A DNA stretch of 8,566 nt from NCBI GenBank assembly GCA_946613765.1, contig CAMOFW010000028.1, forward strand, positions 1-8,566, in the 5' to 3' direction. Source of the DNA: an uncultured Mycoplasmatota bacterium. Lineage in GTDB: Bacteria > Bacillota_I > Bacilli_A > RF39 > UBA660. The translations under genes and the position numbers were made by a program. Of this stretch, positions 6,542-8,566 are shown piece after piece; within the stretch, counting starts at the first letter, position 1; each line of letters starts with the position of its first letter. The notes under the pieces are model-generated. The model was not told the origin of the DNA and did no database searches. It worked only from the letters and a program-made list of their open reading frames with translations.

Positions 6542-6800
6542 ATTTATTTTCTATTATTAATCTAATAGCAGTCTTTTGTTCATTATTAATTAATACATCA
6601 TTAAATGCAGGTATACAACATAAGTTATAACCAGAAGGTGAAACAAATCCTCTAGCTATAGCAATTGCCTTAATAGCCTGATTTAATGCACCAGCGCCAA
6701 TTGCTTGTAGTTCACATGTGTTTTCCTCCCTAAAAATATTAGCAATTGCACCAGCAACTTTACTGGGATTAGACTTTGATGATACTTTAAGTATTTCCAT
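6540..6800 (-). CDS. spoVS: Stage V sporulation protein S (SpoVS)
   Basis: 86 aa, the full length of the family, and close to B. subtilis SpoVS along its whole length: MEILKVSSKSNPSKVAGAIA (1-20), the hallmark IGAGALNQAIKAIAIARG (34-51), FVSPSGYNLCCIPAF (52-66) and KTAIRLIIE at the end. SpoVS is a small Alba-like cytoplasmic protein, probably nucleic-acid binding. In Bacillus it is needed for coat assembly and progression past stage V, and it affects septation. It also occurs in non-spore-formers such as Thermus, so it does not by itself prove sporulation. A strong AAGGAGG lies 4 nt before the ATG. It appears monocistronic: terminated upstream gene on one side, convergent terminator on the other. 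Confidence 0.97.
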   Translation of the reverse strand: MEILKVSSKSNPSKVAGAIANIFREENTCELQAIGAGALNQAIKAIAIARGFVSPSGYNLCCIPAFNDVLINNEQKTAIRLIIENK

Positions 6801-6804
6801 ATTT

Positions 6805-6810
6805 CCTCCT
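6805..6810 (-). promoter_or_regulatory. Shine-Dalgarno of spoVS
   Basis: Minus strand reads AGGAGG, 4 nt before the ATG at 6800; consensus sequence with rather short spacing. Confidence 0.8.
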
Positions 6811-6819
6811 TAATTAAAT

Positions 6820-6847
6820 ATATTAATAATTTAAAAATATATAACAA
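6820..6847 (-). promoter_or_regulatory. Possible spoVS promoter
   Basis: Minus strand has TTGTTA (6847-6842), a 16-nt spacer and TAATAT (6825-6820), between the methyltransferase terminator and the spoVS ribosome binding site. The DNA is so A/T-rich that chance matches are likely. Bacillus spoVS depends on sigma-H, but I cannot recognise a sigma-H site here. Confidence 0.35.
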
Positions 6848-6873
6848 AAAAATAGTAGTTACCTACTATTTTT
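6846..6873 (-). terminator. Terminator of the methyltransferase operon
   Basis: An 11-bp stem, AAAAATAGTAG (6848-6858) with CTACTATTTTT (6863-6873), and loop TTAC. On the minus strand it is followed by a run of seven T (6852-6846). The methyltransferase stop codon TAG (6868-6866) lies inside the stem. Confidence 0.82.
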
Positions 6874-7720
6874 CCCATCTAGCATAATTACCACAAGGTA
6901 ATACTATATTAGAATTAACTTGTTTAATACCTAAATCATCACTATCTACACTACCACCAAAGTCTCTTACAAATAATATATCTAAAATATTTTCCATAAC
7001 ACTCTTTGGTAAACCAGTAGTATAAGAATTAATTAAGAACATTAATGGTTTATCACTAACTAATTCCTTACATAATTTTACTAAATCAAATAAATCATCT
7101 TCAATAGACCATACTTCACCAGAAGCACCTCTACCAAATGAAGGTGGATCCATTATAATAATATCGTACTTATTTCCTCTTCTAATTTCTCTTTTAACAA
7201 ACTTAATAACATCATCTTGTAAGAATCTAATTGGTTTATCTTCCAATCCTGAAGCTTTAACATTTTCTTTAGCCCAATCAATCATACCACGAGATGAATC
7301 AACATGAACAACACTAGCACCAGCTTTTAAAGCAGCAACACTAGCAGCACCAGTATAAGCAAATAAGTTTAATACTTTAACATCACTTCTACCACTTGTT
7401 TTAATCTTATCCATTATATAATTCCAATTATAAGCTTGTTCCGGAAATAATCCAGTATGTTTAAAACTCATTAACTTTAAATTAAATACTAAATCTTTAT
7501 ACTTTATTTGCCAAGAAGATGGTACTTTTTTAACATCCCAAGCACCTCCGCCAGACTTACTTCTATTATATTTAGCATCTACATCATTTTCATCTAAGTT
7601 ATCTTCCCAAATAATACTTGGATCTGGTCTAAGTAAAGTATACTTACCCCACTTTTCTTTTTTCATTCCCTTAGATGTTTCTAATAACTTATAATCTTCA
7701 AAATCATTAACTACCTTCAT
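6866..7720 (-). CDS. Class I SAM-dependent methyltransferase, RlmI/COG1092-like (probable rRNA methyltransferase)
   Basis: 284 aa. A Rossmann-fold SAM-binding core is clear: motif I VLNLFAYTGAASVAALKAGA (116-135), the acidic end of strand 2 in VVHVDSS (137-143), LQDDV (167-171), and motif IV IIIMDPPSFGRG (187-198). The preceding HTGLFPEQAYNW (88-99) is typical of COG1092 proteins, which include RlmI (m5C1962 of 23S rRNA) and the C-terminal half of RlmK/L (m7G2069). The N-terminal PUA domain of RlmI is absent; instead about 85 residues with RPDPSIIW (31-38) and SGGGAWD (56-62) lead in. The substrate is probably 23S rRNA, but which base is not determined. The ATG lies 3 nt after the stop of the upstream membrane-protein gene, with GGGG (7730-7733) 9 nt upstream, so the two are co-translated. 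The stop lies in the terminator stem. Confidence 0.87.
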   Translation of the reverse strand: MKVVNDFEDYKLLETSKGMKKEKWGKYTLLRPDPSIIWEDNLDENDVDAKYNRSKSGGGAWDVKKVPSSWQIKYKDLVFNLKLMSFKHTGLFPEQAYNWNYIMDKIKTSGRSDVKVLNLFAYTGAASVAALKAGASVVHVDSSRGMIDWAKENVKASGLEDKPIRFLQDDVIKFVKREIRRGNKYDIIIMDPPSFGRGASGEVWSIEDDLFDLVKLCKELVSDKPLMFLINSYTTGLPKSVMENILDILFVRDFGGSVDSDDLGIKQVNSNIVLPCGNYARWEK

Positions 7721-7723
7721 AAC

Positions 7724-8245
7724 CTATTTCCCCAATAAATATTTAACTATTGGTTCACTAAGTTCTAATATTCCATTAATAACAAAGAAATAACCAACAA
7801 TTAATACTTGTACATTACTATTATAATTTAATGCCACACTAGTTAATACAGACATAATCATAAATACTACTAATGTAACCATTTTAAACTTCCATACTCT
7901 ATCTCTTCTATCATTATAATAATCAGCTTTAATTACTTTAATAATAGACATTAACATTGCCCATACCATAATAGACATTGGAAGTACAATATTATTTGTA
8001 AATGGAAAATATATATCACCTATACCAACCAATATAGATGCCAAAGCAGTATATAAACCTTCCATATCCTTTGACTTTCTAGTTAAATAAAACTGAATAA
8101 AATTAAATATAGCATAAGTAAATAAAGCACTAATAAATACTACTTTAATTCTATTATATCCACATATACCAAGAACAATTATTACTAATCCACATAATAA
8201 TAATACTCCTTCAATTAAAACATCTACAAATTGCTTAGTTTTCAT
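7724..8245 (-). CDS. Six-helix membrane protein, DUF308-like
   Basis: 173 aa with six predicted membrane segments at about 8-29, 33-54, 62-80, 86-106, 121-140 and 145-165, arranged as three helix pairs. This repeat of helix hairpins, with glycine-rich turns such as LCGLVIIVLGICGY (17-30), and the C-terminal FFVINGILELSE (153-164) suggest the DUF308/HdeD-like membrane family, whose function is poorly known. A basic loop (NDRRDRVWKFK, 111-121) separates the last pair. An ATG at 8254 would add three residues, but AAAGGA (8256-8261) is only 1 nt from it and 10 nt from the ATG at 8245, so the inner start is preferred. It overlaps the end of the upstream gene by 11 bp and runs directly into the methyltransferase gene. 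Confidence 0.75.
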   Translation of the reverse strand: MKTKQFVDVLIEGVLLLCGLVIIVLGICGYNRIKVVFISALFTYAIFNFIQFYLTRKSKDMEGLYTALASILVGIGDIYFPFTNNIVLPMSIMVWAMLMSIIKVIKADYYNDRRDRVWKFKMVTLVVFMIMSVLTSVALNYNSNVQVLIVGYFFVINGILELSEPIVKYLLGK

Positions 8246-8566
8246 ATAATTCATATCCTTTCACAACATTATTATTCTTATAATATCCATTATCACTAAC
8301 ATTAATATAAATATTTTCTAATTCTATATAATTATTCTTAATATTTAAATAACTTAAAGATTCCTCTATAGCATTTAATAAAGATACTTTTTTATCATAT
8401 ACATATATATCATTACCTAAAGTATCACATTTAACATCAGGATATAAATCTTTAAACATATATGGTATTACTAATCTTCTATGATAATTATTTACCGTTA
8501 GCTTTAATCCATATACATTATTATTATTCTTATAATAATTAACACTAATATCATGTAAATTAGAAT
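8235..8566 (-). CDS. Unrecognised protein, N-terminus cut by window edge
   Basis: The frame stays open to base 8564, so the gene enters from the right edge. An internal Met at 8459 is not a convincing start, since no Shine-Dalgarno precedes it and coding sequence continues upstream. The visible 110 residues are rich in Asn and Tyr and contain NNNNVYGLKLTVNNYHRRLV, then MFKDLYPDVKCDTLGNDIYV, VSLLNAIEESLSYLN, and end GYELYEN. There are no membrane segments and no recognisable motif in this part. The 3' end overlaps the DUF308-like gene, so it belongs to the same operon as that gene and the methyltransferase. Function unknown. Confidence 0.75.
   Translation of the reverse strand, partial: SNLHDISVNYYKNNNNVYGLKLTVNNYHRRLVIPYMFKDLYPDVKCDTLGNDIYVYDKKVSLLNAIEESLSYLNIKNNYIELENIYINVSDNGYYKNNNVVKGYELYEN

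Noticed and set aside
8235..8459. Complete 74-aa gene starting at Met 8459
   Set aside because: The reading frame continues open to the window edge and there is no ribosome binding site before this Met, so it is treated as a partial gene.

Overview
The window is very AT-rich chromosomal DNA from a low-GC Firmicute (class Bacilli in the broad sense). DnaD, a Bacillus-type dnaD-nth gene pair, SpoVS and a Suf-type Fe-S protein all point there. TGA is used as a stop (nth, dnaD) and Trp is TGG, so this is the standard bacterial code and not a Mycoplasma code. An uncultured gut lineage near Erysipelotrichales or RF39 would fit, but that is inference. There is no sign of phage, transposon, CRISPR, tRNA or rRNA.

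Left block (1-3463, minus strand): a tight operon read right to left as cca (CCA-adding enzyme), dnaD (replication initiation), nth (endonuclease III) and a GH30-family glycoside hydrolase that runs off the left edge. Gaps are 2 bp or less, and the last two junctions overlap. One extended -10 promoter (TGATATAAT) lies just upstream of cca.

Middle block (3463-5752): divergent from cca, a plus-strand gene for an unrecognised two-helix membrane protein is followed by a small gene, 4276-4449, that reads as a shortened, divergent ribosomal protein L28 with its own promoter. It converges on sufB (minus strand), and the two share a bidirectional terminator that contains the L28 stop codon. sufB stands alone, without sufC/D/S/U beside it.

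Right block (5752-8566): sufB and a plus-strand gene for an unknown tail-anchored protein diverge from overlapping promoters whose -35 boxes form one inverted repeat. That plus-strand gene converges on spoVS over a second bidirectional hairpin. Further right, on the minus strand, are a class I SAM-dependent methyltransferase (RlmI/COG1092-like), a six-helix DUF308-like membrane protein and the 3' part of an unrecognised gene that enters from the right edge. These three form another tight operon.

The housekeeping genes are mostly on the minus strand. The two unknown membrane-anchored proteins and the L28-like gene are the plus-strand exceptions. I see no clear multi-gene novel system. The best leads are the two orphan membrane proteins, the shared sufB promoter region, the reduced L28 and the cytoplasmic GH30 enzyme in a DNA-maintenance operon. 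Intergenic gaps are all short; none exceeds about 110 bp.
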